Shown here: positions 8,654-17,398 of the stretch, piece by piece | Layout of the letters: the number at the start of each line of letters is the position of its first letter | How positions within the stretch are numbered: the first letter of the stretch is position 1 | NCBI GenBank assembly: GCA_963752225.1 | Contig: CAVVXS010000009.1 | Coordinates: 310,001 to 374,000, forward strand | From: JBBROS01 sp963752225 | GTDB taxonomy: Bacteria > Pseudomonadota > Alphaproteobacteria > Acetobacterales > Acetobacteraceae | Direction of reading: 5' to 3' | DNA: 64,000 nt | Translations under genes and position numbers: made by a program | The notes under the pieces: model-generated | The model's input: the letters and a program-made list of their open reading frames with translations, nothing else | Databases searched by the model: none | What the model was told of the DNA's origin: nothing

Positions 8654-9526
8654 ATGACGCAAGCCGGGCCCGGCTCGGGGCCGAACGGCCTGTCCGTCGA
8701 CGTGGAGGATTGGTTCCAGGTGCAGGCGTTCGCCGGGCTGATCGACCCGGCCAGCTGGGACACGCTGCCGTGCCGGGTCGAAGCGAACATGGACCGGCTG
8801 CTTCAAGCGTTCGACACGGCCGGCGTGCATGCCACCTTCTTCACCCTGGGATGGGTTGCCGAGCGCTACCCGCAGATCGTGCGCCGGATCGTGGAGGAGG
8901 GCCATGAGCTGGCCAGCCACGGGCACGGCCATCAATTGGTACACTTGCTGACGCCGGCGGAATTCCGCGCGGACGTGCTGCGCGCGAAATCGGTGCTGGA
9001 GCAGGTCGGCGGCGTGGCCGTCGCCGGCTACCGGGCACCGACCTTCTCGATCGGCCCGCGCAACGCCTGGGCTTGGGACGTGCTGGAGGAAACCGGGCAC
9101 GGCTACAGCTCCAGCGTCTACCCGGTGCGGCACGATCTGTATGGGGTGCCGGATGCGCCGCGGTCGCCGTACCGGCCCGGCGCCGGGGCGCTGCTGGAGA
9201 TCCCGATGACCACGACGGTGCTGGTCCGCCGCCGCATCCCGATCGCCGGCGGCGGCTATTTCCGGCTGCTGCCCTACCCGCTCTACCGCCTTCTGTTGCG
9301 GCGCTTCCTGCGGCGCGAACGGCGCCCGTCGGTGTTCTACTTCCACCCTTGGGAGATCGATCCGGGGCAGCCGCGCATGACCGCCGCGCCCCGCCTCGCG
9401 CGGTTCCGCCACACCGTCAACCTGCGTGCCATGGCCGGGCGGGTCGACCGCCTGCTTCACGACTTCCGCTGGGACCGGATGGACCGCGCCTTCGCCGCCG
9501 ATCTCGCAACGGCCCGGGCAAGCTGA
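8654..9526 (+). CDS. Polysaccharide deacetylase, XrtA/PEP-CTERM locus type (TIGR03006-like)
   Basis: 290 residues. This is a NodB-homology carbohydrate esterase, expected to remove N- or O-acetyl groups from the locus polysaccharide. The metal and catalytic motif SVDVEDW is at 14-20 and the metal-binding SHGHGHQ at 88-94. YRAPTFSIG and FYFHPWEIDP, the later NodB motifs, are also present. There is no signal peptide, which is usual for this subfamily. It starts 1 nt after the ATPase stop and ends 4 nt before the FemAB gene. Confidence 0.92.
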   Translation: MTQAGPGSGPNGLSVDVEDWFQVQAFAGLIDPASWDTLPCRVEANMDRLLQAFDTAGVHATFFTLGWVAERYPQIVRRIVEEGHELASHGHGHQLVHLLTPAEFRADVLRAKSVLEQVGGVAVAGYRAPTFSIGPRNAWAWDVLEETGHGYSSSVYPVRHDLYGVPDAPRSPYRPGAGALLEIPMTTTVLVRRRIPIAGGGYFRLLPYPLYRLLLRRFLRRERRPSVFYFHPWEIDPGQPRMTAAPRLARFRHTVNLRAMAGRVDRLLHDFRWDRMDRAFAADLATARAS

Positions 9527-9530
9527 GCCG

Positions 9531-10577
9531 ATGACCCGGGTCACGACGCTCACCCCGGCCCGCCGGGCTGCCTGGGACGCGTTCGCCGCGGCGCACCCGC
9601 ACGGCAGCTTCCTGCACCGCGCAGCCTGGGCCGGCCTGCTGGAACGCGGCTTCGGTTACGAGACCCACTACCTGCTGGCCGAGCAGGACGGGGCGGTCAC
9701 CGGCATCCTGCCCTTGGCGCGGGTCCGGACCCGGCTGTTCGGGGACAGCCTGGTGTCGGCGCCGTTCCTGGTCTACGGCGGCCCGCTCGCCGCCGATGCA
9801 GAGGCGGCGACCGCCCTTGCCCAGGCCGCGACCGAGCTGCAGCGCCGCCTCGGCGTGCCGGTGATGGAGTGGCGGTTCCGCGACGCGCCGGACACCGGGT
9901 CCGAGTGGCAGACGCGCGACGACCTCTACGTGACCTTCCGCAAGCCGCTCGCGGCCGACCACGACGCCAACCTGAAGGCGATCCCGCGCAAGCAGCGGGC
10001 GATGGTCCGCAAGGGCATCGACAAGGGACTGACCTCGGTCGCCGGCCATACGCCGGCTGACGTCGACACGCTGTTCCGCATCTACAGCGAAAGCGTCCGC
10101 AACCTCGGCACGCCCGTGTTTCCGCGCCGCTGGTTCCGCCTCCTTGCCGAGGTGTTCGCGGGCGAGATGGACGTGGTCACGGTTCTGCACGACGGGCGCC
10201 CGGTCGCGTCCGTGCTCAACTTCTACGACGAGCGCGGCGAAGTGCTGCCCTATTACGGCGGTGGCAACGCGCTGGCGCGGCCGCTGGCGGCCAACGACTT
10301 CATGTATTGGGAGGTGATGCGCCGCGCCGTGGACCGCGGCTGCCGCAGCTTCGATTTCGGCCGCAGCAAGCTCGGCACCGGCGCCTACGCGTTCAAGAAG
10401 AACTGGGGGTTCGCGCCGACTCCGCTCCTGCATCGCTTCCACCTCGCCCCAGGCGCCGCGATCCCCGACCACAACCCGCTCAATCCGAAATACGCGTTGT
10501 TCATCAAGGCTTGGAAACGCCTGCCATTACCGGTCGCGAACCTGGTCGGGCCGCATATCGTGCGGGGCGTGGGGTGA
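9531..10577 (+). CDS. FemAB-family protein of the XrtA system (TIGR03019-like, GNAT fold)
   Basis: 348 residues. FemAB/GNAT-fold proteins transfer aminoacyl or acyl groups; the acceptor here is unknown, probably the locus glycan or its lipid carrier. Recognisable stretches are HPHGSFLHRAAW near the start, IPRKQRAMVRKGI in the middle and SFDFGRSKLGTGAYAFKKNWGF near the C-terminus. The ATG at 9531, 4 nt after the deacetylase stop, gives the expected family length. A longer in-frame extension to 9426 would overlap the deacetylase and is rejected. The stop overlaps the GTG of the next gene. Confidence 0.88.
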   Translation: MTRVTTLTPARRAAWDAFAAAHPHGSFLHRAAWAGLLERGFGYETHYLLAEQDGAVTGILPLARVRTRLFGDSLVSAPFLVYGGPLAADAEAATALAQAATELQRRLGVPVMEWRFRDAPDTGSEWQTRDDLYVTFRKPLAADHDANLKAIPRKQRAMVRKGIDKGLTSVAGHTPADVDTLFRIYSESVRNLGTPVFPRRWFRLLAEVFAGEMDVVTVLHDGRPVASVLNFYDERGEVLPYYGGGNALARPLAANDFMYWEVMRRAVDRGCRSFDFGRSKLGTGAYAFKKNWGFAPTPLLHRFHLAPGAAIPDHNPLNPKYALFIKAWKRLPLPVANLVGPHIVRGVG

Positions 10578-11797
10578 AGGACCTCGTCTTCATCGCCCAC
10601 CGCATCCCCTATCCGCCCGATAAGGGGGAAAAGATCCGCGGGCTGAACCTGCTCAAGCACCTCGCCCGCGATTACCGCATCCACCTCGGCTGCCTGACCG
10701 AAAGTCCCGACGACCGGGGCCACCTCGAAACCCTGCGCGAATGGTGCGCGACCGTCGCCGGCTTCCCGATCGACAAGCGCCGGCAGAAACTGACCGCCCT
10801 GCTGCGCGCCCGGCCGGGCCGGCCGCTGATGCTCGACTACTACCGCCACCGCGGCCTGCAGCGCTGGGTGACCGAGACGATGGCCCGCACGCCGATGGAC
10901 ATCACCTACATCTACTCGGTCGCGATGATGCCCTACGTGGAGGGGGTGCGGCGGGCCGGGATGATCCTCGACGCGCAGGATATCGACTCGGAGAAGTGGA
11001 CCACCTACGCCGAAACCGCCGCCTTTCCGATGCGCCACGTCTGGGCCCGCGAAGGCCGCACCCTGCTGGCCTATGAACGCCGGGCCGCGATGGCGTGCGA
11101 CGCCACGCTGTTCGTGTCGCCGCAAGAAGCCGCCCGCTTCGAGCAGTTGGCGCCCGAAACCGCCGGCCGCGTGCATGCCGTCGAGAACGGGGTCGACCTC
11201 GAGCGGTTCTCGCCGGCTGCGAAGTGGGACACCCCGTTCACCACCCCGGGCCCGCATCTCGTCTTCACCGGCAACATGGACTACTGGCCCAATGCCGACG
11301 CGGCGACTTGGTTCGCCACCGAGGTCATGCCGCTGCTCCGCGCCGCCCGGCCCGGCCTTGCCTTCCACATCGTCGGCGCCAATCCCGGTCCGGCCGTCCA
11401 GCGCCTGACGGGTCTGCCCGGTGTGCACGTCACCGGCCGGGTTGCCGACGTGCGGCCCTACGTCGCGCATGCGGCGGTCTGCGTCGCGCCGCTGCGCATC
11501 GCCCGCGGGATCCAGAACAAGGTGCTGGAGGCGATGGCAATGGCGCGGCCGATGGTCGCCTCGCCGCAGGCGTTCGAAGGCGTGCGCGCCGTCTCCGGCC
11601 GCGATCTGCTGGTTGCCGACGGCGCCGCCATGACCGCAGCCACGATCGGCGCCGTGCTCGACGGCGCTCACCCCGGCGTCGCTGCCGCCGGGCGCCGGGC
11701 GGTCGAGGCCGGCTATGCCTGGTCGGCCACCCTCGCGCGGCTGGACCACATCCTCGCAGCCTCGAGCGCGCCCGCCATGGTAGAAGCCCTGGCATGA
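10574..11797 (+). CDS. Glycosyltransferase of the XrtA/EpsH1 system (TIGR03087-like, GT4)
   Basis: 407 residues from GTG 10574, overlapping the FemAB stop by 4 nt. The N-terminus VKDLVFIAHRIPYPPDKGEK is diagnostic of this subfamily. The C-terminal GT-B domain carries VFTGNMDYWPN and RGIQNKVLEAMAMARPMV (about 311-328), the nucleotide-sugar-binding segment. It is predicted to add a sugar to the lipid-linked repeat unit in the cytoplasm. Donor and acceptor cannot be read from sequence. Its ATGA overlap with xrtA shows it belongs to the same transcript. Confidence 0.9.
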   Translation: MKDLVFIAHRIPYPPDKGEKIRGLNLLKHLARDYRIHLGCLTESPDDRGHLETLREWCATVAGFPIDKRRQKLTALLRARPGRPLMLDYYRHRGLQRWVTETMARTPMDITYIYSVAMMPYVEGVRRAGMILDAQDIDSEKWTTYAETAAFPMRHVWAREGRTLLAYERRAAMACDATLFVSPQEAARFEQLAPETAGRVHAVENGVDLERFSPAAKWDTPFTTPGPHLVFTGNMDYWPNADAATWFATEVMPLLRAARPGLAFHIVGANPGPAVQRLTGLPGVHVTGRVADVRPYVAHAAVCVAPLRIARGIQNKVLEAMAMARPMVASPQAFEGVRAVSGRDLLVADGAAMTAATIGAVLDGAHPGVAAAGRRAVEAGYAWSATLARLDHILAASSAPAMVEALA

Positions 11798-13263
11798 GCG
11801 CCGTTGTCAGCGAGGCCGCGCCCGTCCGCCGCGCCACCCTGCCCGCCTTGGCCGCCCTCGGGGTCGGGTTGCTGGCGCTGGTGGCGGTCTTCTGGCCCGA
11901 AGCCGGCGCCGCGGTGCGGGTATGGACCGAGTCGACGGCGTTCGGCCACTGCTTCCTGGTGGCGCCGATCGCCGCCTTCCTCGCCTGGGACAATCGCGAC
12001 GCGGTGCGCGGCATGGCCCCGCAACCGGCTTTGGCGCCGGCGCTGCTCGGGCTGCCACTGGCCGCCGCGTGGTTCGCGGCGGAGCGGCTCGGCGTCATGG
12101 AGGGGCGCCAGCTTGTCGCGCTGTCGTTCGTTGAATTGCTGTTCCTGGTGATGCTCGGCCGGCGCCTGTTCTTGGCCTTGTCGGGACCGCTGCTCTACCT
12201 CTACTTCGCCGTGCCGTTCGGCGCCTTCGTCACCCCGGCGCTGCAATCCTTCACCGCCTGGTTCATCGATGCCGGGCTGACGGTGCTCGGCATCCCGCAT
12301 TTCATCACCGACATGGTGATCGAGGTGACGTCCGGGACCTTCTTTGTCGCTGAAGCCTGCGCCGGGCTGCGGTTCCTGATCGCTTCGGTGGCGTTCGGCG
12401 TGTTCTTCGCCCTGCTGAACTATCGCAGCCCCGGTCGCCGGGCCGCCTTTATCGCAGTGTCCATCGTCGTGCCGATCGTTGCCAACGGCGTCCGCGCGCT
12501 CGGCATCGTGGTGCTGGGCCAGGTGCTCGGCAGCGCGCAGGCGGCGGCGGCGGACCACCTGATCTATGGCTGGGTGTTCTTTTCGTTCGTGATGCTGCTG
12601 CTGGTGGCCGCCGGGCTGCCGTTCCGCGAGACGCCCGCCGGGTCGCCGCCGGCACGGCCGAACCCGCCGCCACCGCCGCGGGCGGCACCGCTGTTCCCCG
12701 CCGCCGTGCTGATCCTGGCCTCCCTCGGACCGGCCGCGGTGATGGCGATCGAGCGCCATGCGCCGGCGGCGGTGCTGACGCGCCGGGCGGTGCCGGCCAG
12801 CCCGATCGGCTGCCGCCTCGACCCGGCCGCCGCCGACGCTGCACGCGCGCAGTACACCATGACATGCGAGGACCGGATCTGGACGGTCACGACGCAGGCG
12901 ACCTCCAGCCGCAGCACGGGCGCGCAGTTGAACGAGGCACGGCAGGCGATCCTCGGCGCCTTCGATCCGGACGAGGCGCAAACGGGGCCGGTGGCCGGGG
13001 CGCCCGGGTGGCAGTCGGTCGTGGTCGCCAAGCCGTTCCTGGTGGCCGGGGTGAGCACCTGGATCGACGGCCACCCCGCCATCGGCGGCCTCGCGCAACG
13101 GATCCGCCTGGCGCGCAACAGCCTGTCCGGCAGCAACCCTGGACCGACCGTCATGGCGCTCGTGCTCCGCCGCGACCGGCCGATGACCGACGCCCAGGTC
13201 AGCGGCGCCCTGGACGACATCGCCCGCTTCGCTGCCGCCCAAGAGTCCGCTCGAGCGGACTGA
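11794..13263 (+). CDS. xrtA: Exosortase A with C-terminal EpsI-like domain
   Basis: 489 residues. Exosortase A is a multi-pass inner-membrane transpeptidase that cleaves PEP-CTERM sorting signals and hands the protein to a surface ligand. About eight hydrophobic segments fill residues 15-280. The catalytic triad is visible: Cys189 in EACAGLRF, Arg234 in NGVRALG and His254 in DHLIYGW. After a Pro-rich hinge (about 288-300) and one more membrane segment comes an about 190-residue periplasmic domain matching EpsI (PGWQSVVVAKPFLVAG, VMALVLRRDRP). EpsI can also be a separate gene. The start ATG overlaps the previous stop (ATGA). The gene converges on hddA. No PEP-CTERM substrate is in the window. 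Confidence 0.93.
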   Translation: MSAVVSEAAPVRRATLPALAALGVGLLALVAVFWPEAGAAVRVWTESTAFGHCFLVAPIAAFLAWDNRDAVRGMAPQPALAPALLGLPLAAAWFAAERLGVMEGRQLVALSFVELLFLVMLGRRLFLALSGPLLYLYFAVPFGAFVTPALQSFTAWFIDAGLTVLGIPHFITDMVIEVTSGTFFVAEACAGLRFLIASVAFGVFFALLNYRSPGRRAAFIAVSIVVPIVANGVRALGIVVLGQVLGSAQAAAADHLIYGWVFFSFVMLLLVAAGLPFRETPAGSPPARPNPPPPPRAAPLFPAAVLILASLGPAAVMAIERHAPAAVLTRRAVPASPIGCRLDPAAADAARAQYTMTCEDRIWTVTTQATSSRSTGAQLNEARQAILGAFDPDEAQTGPVAGAPGWQSVVVAKPFLVAGVSTWIDGHPAIGGLAQRIRLARNSLSGSNPGPTVMALVLRRDRPMTDAQVSGALDDIARFAAAQESARAD

Positions 13264-13266
13264 GGA

Positions 13267-13297
13267 CGGCGCCGCGCTATCCGAGCAAACGGCGCCG
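13267..13297. terminator. Hairpin between convergent xrtA and hddA
   Basis: CGGCGCCG at 13267-13274 and 13290-13297 can pair across a 15-nt loop. It sits in the 48-nt gap between two converging genes, where a bidirectional terminator is expected. There is no T-tract on either side, and the arm is itself palindromic, so confidence is limited. Confidence 0.35.
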
Positions 13298-13311
13298 CTT
13301 GGCCGGGCGTG

Positions 13312-14355
13312 TCAGGTCGGCGACCAGCTTTCCGCGCCCTCGTTGGTGAAGTGTACGCCGCTCGCCGTTCCGCCGGCCTCGTTCAGCGCTCGGATCAACT
13401 GCATGCGCCGCGGCGGCGGCACCAGGAACATCATGAACCCGCCGCCGCCCGCGCCCGAAACCTTGCCGCCGGTCGCGCCGGCCGCCCGCCCCCGCTCCCA
13501 CAACCGCTCGATCAGTTCGGTGCTGATCCCGGACGCGGTGCGCTTCTTGGCCTCCCAGGAGCGGTTCAGCACGATCGCCATGTGCTCGATCTCGCCGCGC
13601 AGCAAGGCGAGCTTCATCTCGATTGCGTCGGCTTTCAGCTGGTGCAGCGCGGCCAGATCCTGGCCCGGTCCGGTCATGCGCCGGGTTTGATCCTCGATGA
13701 TCCGCTCCGAGCGTCGCGACACGCCGGTGAAGCAGATCACCGTGGAGGTTTCGAGCTCGTTCAGCAGCCCGGCCGGCACCCGCAGCGGGTTTACGATCAC
13801 CCGGTGTGCGCCGAGGAACTCGATGAAATTGGCGCCGCCGAAGGTCGCGGCGTACTGGTCCTGCTTGCCGCCGGCGAGCGCCAACTCCAGCCGCTCCACC
13901 TCGAACGCGGTATGCGCCACGTCGTAGCGCCCGAGCGGCAGCCCGAGATAGGTGCGGAACGCTTCCACCAGCGCCACCACCAGCGCCGAGCTCGACCCCA
14001 GCCCGGACCCGGCGGGCGCGTCCACGAACGACGTCACCCGCATCGGCAGCAGCTTGCCGCCGCAGAACTCGCGCGCCATCCGTGCCAGGACGCCGGCATG
14101 CAGCTTCAGCGTTGCAGCGCTGATCGCCTCGAGATCCGGCGCGAACACTTCCTCGACCGCCATGTCGGGGGCGACGAAATGCACCTTGCCGTCGCCGGAC
14201 GGTTCGATGAAGGCGTAAGCGTAGCGGTCGATGGTGACGTTCAGCACGGCGCCGCCATGCTCGTCGCAATAGGGGCTGAGGTCGGTGCCGCCACCGGCCA
14301 GGCCGAGCCGGAGCGGCACCCGCGCCCGCACCACGGGGCTTCGCGGCGTCATCAT
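13312..14355 (-). CDS. hddA: D-glycero-D-manno-heptose 7-phosphate kinase, GHMP family
   Basis: 347 residues. It is predicted to phosphorylate D-glycero-alpha-D-manno-heptose 7-phosphate at C1. GHMP signatures: APLRLGLAGGGTD-like start (RVPLRLGLAGGGTDL, 12-26), the ATP loop DAPAGSGLGSSSA (112-124) and the C-terminal KVSGAGGGGFMMF. The start is the first of two adjacent ATGs; it overlaps the upstream stop as ATGA. The assignment as heptose rather than fucose kinase rests on the neighbours GmhB, HddC and GmhA, which supply every other step of the GDP-heptose pathway. Confidence 0.85.
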   Translation of the reverse strand: MMTPRSPVVRARVPLRLGLAGGGTDLSPYCDEHGGAVLNVTIDRYAYAFIEPSGDGKVHFVAPDMAVEEVFAPDLEAISAATLKLHAGVLARMAREFCGGKLLPMRVTSFVDAPAGSGLGSSSALVVALVEAFRTYLGLPLGRYDVAHTAFEVERLELALAGGKQDQYAATFGGANFIEFLGAHRVIVNPLRVPAGLLNELETSTVICFTGVSRRSERIIEDQTRRMTGPGQDLAALHQLKADAIEMKLALLRGEIEHMAIVLNRSWEAKKRTASGISTELIERLWERGRAAGATGGKVSGAGGGGFMMFLVPPPRRMQLIRALNEAGGTASGVHFTNEGAESWSPT

Positions 14356-15578
14356 GGGATGGTCTCCAGCAAGGGCCGCACGACGTCGAGCAGGTCGCCG
14401 CCGGCGAACAGATGGCCGCGCACGCCGGCCGCCGCGGCGGCCTCCATGTCGGTCGGCTGGTCGCCGACGAACAGGCAACGGGCGGGATCGAGCCGCCACG
14501 CCCGGAGCAGGTCGAGGATCATGCCGGGGGCCGGCTTGCGCCAGTCGCTCACGCGGCGGTACTGCTGGAGCGGCGCTTCGGGATGGAACGGGCAGAAGCG
14601 CATGTCGTCGACCGTGCCGCCCGCCGCCAGCACCTCGTCCAGCATCCAGCGGTGAAGCGCCAGGAAGTCCGCCTCGGTGTAATGGCCGCGGGCGATGCCG
14701 GACTGGTTGGTGACCACGAACACATGGACGCCGCGCCGCGTCGCCTCGGCGATGGCCTGCTTGGCGCCCGGCATCCACTCGAACCGATCGCGCGTGCCGA
14801 CCCAGCCGTGGTCGCGGTTGAGCACCCCGTCGCGGTCGAGCAGCAACGCCGGCCGCGCCATTTGCCGGGGCAATTCGTGCTGCGCCCGGACGAGGTCTGC
14901 GGGGATGCCGATGTCGATGAACCAGCCGGACTGCTCGACCCCGCGCAGCAAGCCTTGCGCCGCCAAGTCCGGCAGCACGTCGGTTTCGAACGAGCACTGC
15001 GGCCGCAACCGCTCGAGCACACGCCGGTCGAGCACGTAGACCCCGGCGTTGATCAAGCCCGGCCGCGCGCCGGCTTGGCCCGGGTCGGGGCGCGCCCGGA
15101 ACGCGTCCAGGCGTCCGTCCTCGCCCAGGCTGGCGACGCCGAAGCGCGACGCGTCGGCGACCTGACGCAGCATCAGCGTGCCCAGCGCGCCCGGCGGCAA
15201 GGCGGCCAGCGACGGACCGAGCACGCAGTCGAACCAGGAATCGCCATTGAGCAGCAGGAAGCGCTCGTCGAGCAGCGCCGCCGCATGGTGCAACGCGCCG
15301 CCGGTCCCGGCCCGCATCGGCTCGCGGCTGATCCGCATCCGCAAGGGCCGCGGCAGACTGGCGACCAGGTCAGGCAGGGCGGCCTCGACCACCTCGGATA
15401 GGTGCCCGGTCAGCAGCACCACGTCATCGACGCCGAACCGGCTGACCTCCTGCAGCAGCCAGGACAGGAAAGGCCGCCCGGCCACCGGCAGCATCGGCTT
15501 CGGCACGTCGGCTGCCAGCGCGCCGAGCCGGGTGCCCAGGCCGCCGACCAGCACCACGCACTGGCGGACCGTCGTCAC
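14352..15578 (-). CDS. Fused heptose-1-phosphate guanylyltransferase (HddC) and heptose-bisphosphate phosphatase (GmhB)
   Basis: 408 residues, two enzymes in one chain. The N-terminal nucleotidyltransferase has GGLGTRLG (12-19), KPMLPVAG and NGDSWF (111-116). The C-terminal HAD phosphatase has LLLDRDGVLN (245-254, nucleophile Asp248), TNQSG (290-294), a KPAPGM lysine motif and FVGDQPTDMEAA. In the GDP-heptose pathway the phosphatase acts just before the guanylyltransferase, so fusion couples consecutive steps. The start is GTG 15578, overlapping the gmhA stop by 4 nt; upstream in-frame codons lie inside gmhA. GDP rather than ADP activation is inferred from HddA-type context. Confidence 0.85.
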   Translation of the reverse strand: MTTVRQCVVLVGGLGTRLGALAADVPKPMLPVAGRPFLSWLLQEVSRFGVDDVVLLTGHLSEVVEAALPDLVASLPRPLRMRISREPMRAGTGGALHHAAALLDERFLLLNGDSWFDCVLGPSLAALPPGALGTLMLRQVADASRFGVASLGEDGRLDAFRARPDPGQAGARPGLINAGVYVLDRRVLERLRPQCSFETDVLPDLAAQGLLRGVEQSGWFIDIGIPADLVRAQHELPRQMARPALLLDRDGVLNRDHGWVGTRDRFEWMPGAKQAIAEATRRGVHVFVVTNQSGIARGHYTEADFLALHRWMLDEVLAAGGTVDDMRFCPFHPEAPLQQYRRVSDWRKPAPGMILDLLRAWRLDPARCLFVGDQPTDMEAAAAAGVRGHLFAGGDLLDVVRPLLETIP

Positions 15579-16174
15579 GGGCGTTTGGGGAACATCACCC
15601 GTTCGACCAGTGCGCAGATGATGTGCGCCGCCACCATCGTCACTTGCTGCACCACGGGCGTCAGCGTCGACGGCACAAGCAGCAGCAGGTCGCAATCCGC
15701 CGCCATGCGGCCGCCCTCCGCCCCGGTGAAGCCGACCGTCACCAGGCCGCGCGCCCGGGCCGCGGCCAGCGCCCGCACCACGTTGGGCGAGTTGCCCGAC
15801 GTCGAGAGCGCCATCAGCACGTCGCCGCGCCGGCCCAGGGCGACAACCTGGCGCTCGAACACCTGCTCGAAGCCGTAATCGTTGCCGATCGCCGTCAGCG
15901 CCGAGCTGTCGCAGTGCAGCGCCACTGCCGGAAGCGGCGCGCGGTCGTAGAGCATCCGGCCGGTGAACTCGCCGGCGATGTGCTGCGCGTCGCCGGCGCT
16001 GCCGCCGTTGCCCGCGATCAGCAGCTTGCCGCCGTCCTGCAGCGAGCCCACGATCGCGCCGGTGATCCGCTCCAACAGCGCCGACTGCGCCGGGTCGGAC
16101 TGGAACGCCCGCAGCGCGTCGGCGGATTGGCTCAGGTAGTCACGGACAAAGTCCCGATCGGCGGCGCCAAGCAT
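15575..16174 (-). CDS. gmhA: Sedoheptulose-7-phosphate isomerase
   Basis: 199 residues. A SIS-domain isomerase that makes D-glycero-D-manno-heptose 7-phosphate, the first committed step of nucleotide-heptose synthesis. Motifs: AGNGGSAGDAQHIAGEF and, further on, ALSTSGNSPNV, with a C-terminal QQVTMVAAHIICALVE helix. The ATG at 16174 is preceded by GGGGGAG at 6 nt; a TTG five codons upstream is less likely. It is the first gene of the three-gene heptose cassette and overlaps hddC-gmhB by 4 nt. Confidence 0.93.
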   Translation of the reverse strand: MLGAADRDFVRDYLSQSADALRAFQSDPAQSALLERITGAIVGSLQDGGKLLIAGNGGSAGDAQHIAGEFTGRMLYDRAPLPAVALHCDSSALTAIGNDYGFEQVFERQVVALGRRGDVLMALSTSGNSPNVVRALAAARARGLVTVGFTGAEGGRMAADCDLLLLVPSTLTPVVQQVTMVAAHIICALVERVMFPKRP

Positions 16175-16216
16175 CCATCGCTCCCCCAAGCTGGGCAGTA
16201 TTTGCCTTGCCCCGCG

Positions 16217-17308
16217 TCAGGCGGCAACCCGGTCCGCCTTGACCGCGCCGCGTGCACCGGGCTCGACCTCGGGGCCGGTGGTGGTGTCGCGCGCGGTCTG
16301 GTGCTCCATCTCGGCGTTCACCTCGCCGCCAATCAGCACGATGATCGTGGAGATCCAGATCCAGGTCATGAAGCCCACCACCGCGCCGAGCGAGCCGTAG
16401 GTCTTGTTGTAGCTGCCGAAATTGGCGACGTACCAGGAGAACGCGGCCGAGCCCACCACCCAGGCGACGGCAGCAAACGCGCCGCCCCAGCTCACCCAGC
16501 GCCACTTGGCGCGTTCCCGGCTGGGCCCGAACCGGTAGACCAGCGCGAGAAACAAGGTGACGGCGGCCAAAAGGAGCGGCCAGCGGCCCAACCGCAACAA
16601 CCACTCGACGACGCTGCTCAGGCCGATGAAGGCGAACACTGCCGGCAGCACCACCACCGCGGTCATCGCCAGCACCACGAACACCAACGCGCCCAATGTG
16701 AACGCCAGCGTGGTCAGGGTGCGGCGGACGAAGCTGCGCGTCTCCTTCTCGTTGTTGACCACGTTCAGCGCGTCGAACAGCGCCTTGACCCCCTGGTTGG
16801 CGCTCCACAGCGAGGTCGCGAACCCGAACACCACGCCGAAGCCGAGCGCCTTGGGCGGACCGGAGGTGAGCGCCTTGACCTGCTCCTTGAGGATGTCCAT
16901 CCCGCCGCCCGGCATGATCCCATCGAGCGCGGTCATATGATCCGACACCGTCCGCGGATCGGCGACCAGGCCGTAGATCGAGATCATGGCGGCCAAAGCC
17001 GGGAAGATCGCCAGCAGGGCAAAGAAGGTCACGCCGGCGGCCTCGGTCAGCAGCCGGTCGGCCGAGATCTGCGCCACCACCCGCTTGGCGATGTCCCACC
17101 AGCCGCGTGCCGGAATGTCGCTGGGCCGCGCGGCGTCGTGCCCGCGGCCGGCACCGTCCGGCGACGCCGCGCCACGCGCCGCACCCGGCCCGTTGCCGCG
17201 GCCCGGGGATGCGGGCGCGCGGTGGTCCGGCGCCGAGTAGCCGCCCAGCAGCAGGCCGGCGATGCCGAGCCCGGCGATGAGCACTGGATTGTCGAGCTTG
17301 CCTCGCAT
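16217..17308 (-). CDS. YihY/BrkB (UPF0761) family inner-membrane protein
   Basis: 363 residues. After an N-terminal membrane anchor and a disordered G/P/R-rich stretch (about 24-65) comes a BrkB domain with about six membrane segments: ITADRL-like entry, TFFALLAIFPALAAMISIYGL, the GFATSLWSANQGVKALFDALN motif and the GAVVGFMTWIWISTIIVLIGGEVNAE signature. The biochemical function of the family is not established. The ATG at 17308 follows GGAAAGGC; an in-frame extension to 17359 is poorly supported. It lies between anmK (90 nt upstream) and gmhA (42 nt downstream), possibly in one long transcript. Confidence 0.88.
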   Translation of the reverse strand: MRGKLDNPVLIAGLGIAGLLLGGYSAPDHRAPASPGRGNGPGAARGAASPDGAGRGHDAARPSDIPARGWWDIAKRVVAQISADRLLTEAAGVTFFALLAIFPALAAMISIYGLVADPRTVSDHMTALDGIMPGGGMDILKEQVKALTSGPPKALGFGVVFGFATSLWSANQGVKALFDALNVVNNEKETRSFVRRTLTTLAFTLGALVFVVLAMTAVVVLPAVFAFIGLSSVVEWLLRLGRWPLLLAAVTLFLALVYRFGPSRERAKWRWVSWGGAFAAVAWVVGSAAFSWYVANFGSYNKTYGSLGAVVGFMTWIWISTIIVLIGGEVNAEMEHQTARDTTTGPEVEPGARGAVKADRVAA

Positions 17309-17398
17309 GGTCGCCTGCCTTTCCAAGCCTCGGGTTTCGCGGCCGCCGCCACGCGCCACGGCCGAGGCGTTAAAGCGGGGATGACGGCAATCGTTCCC

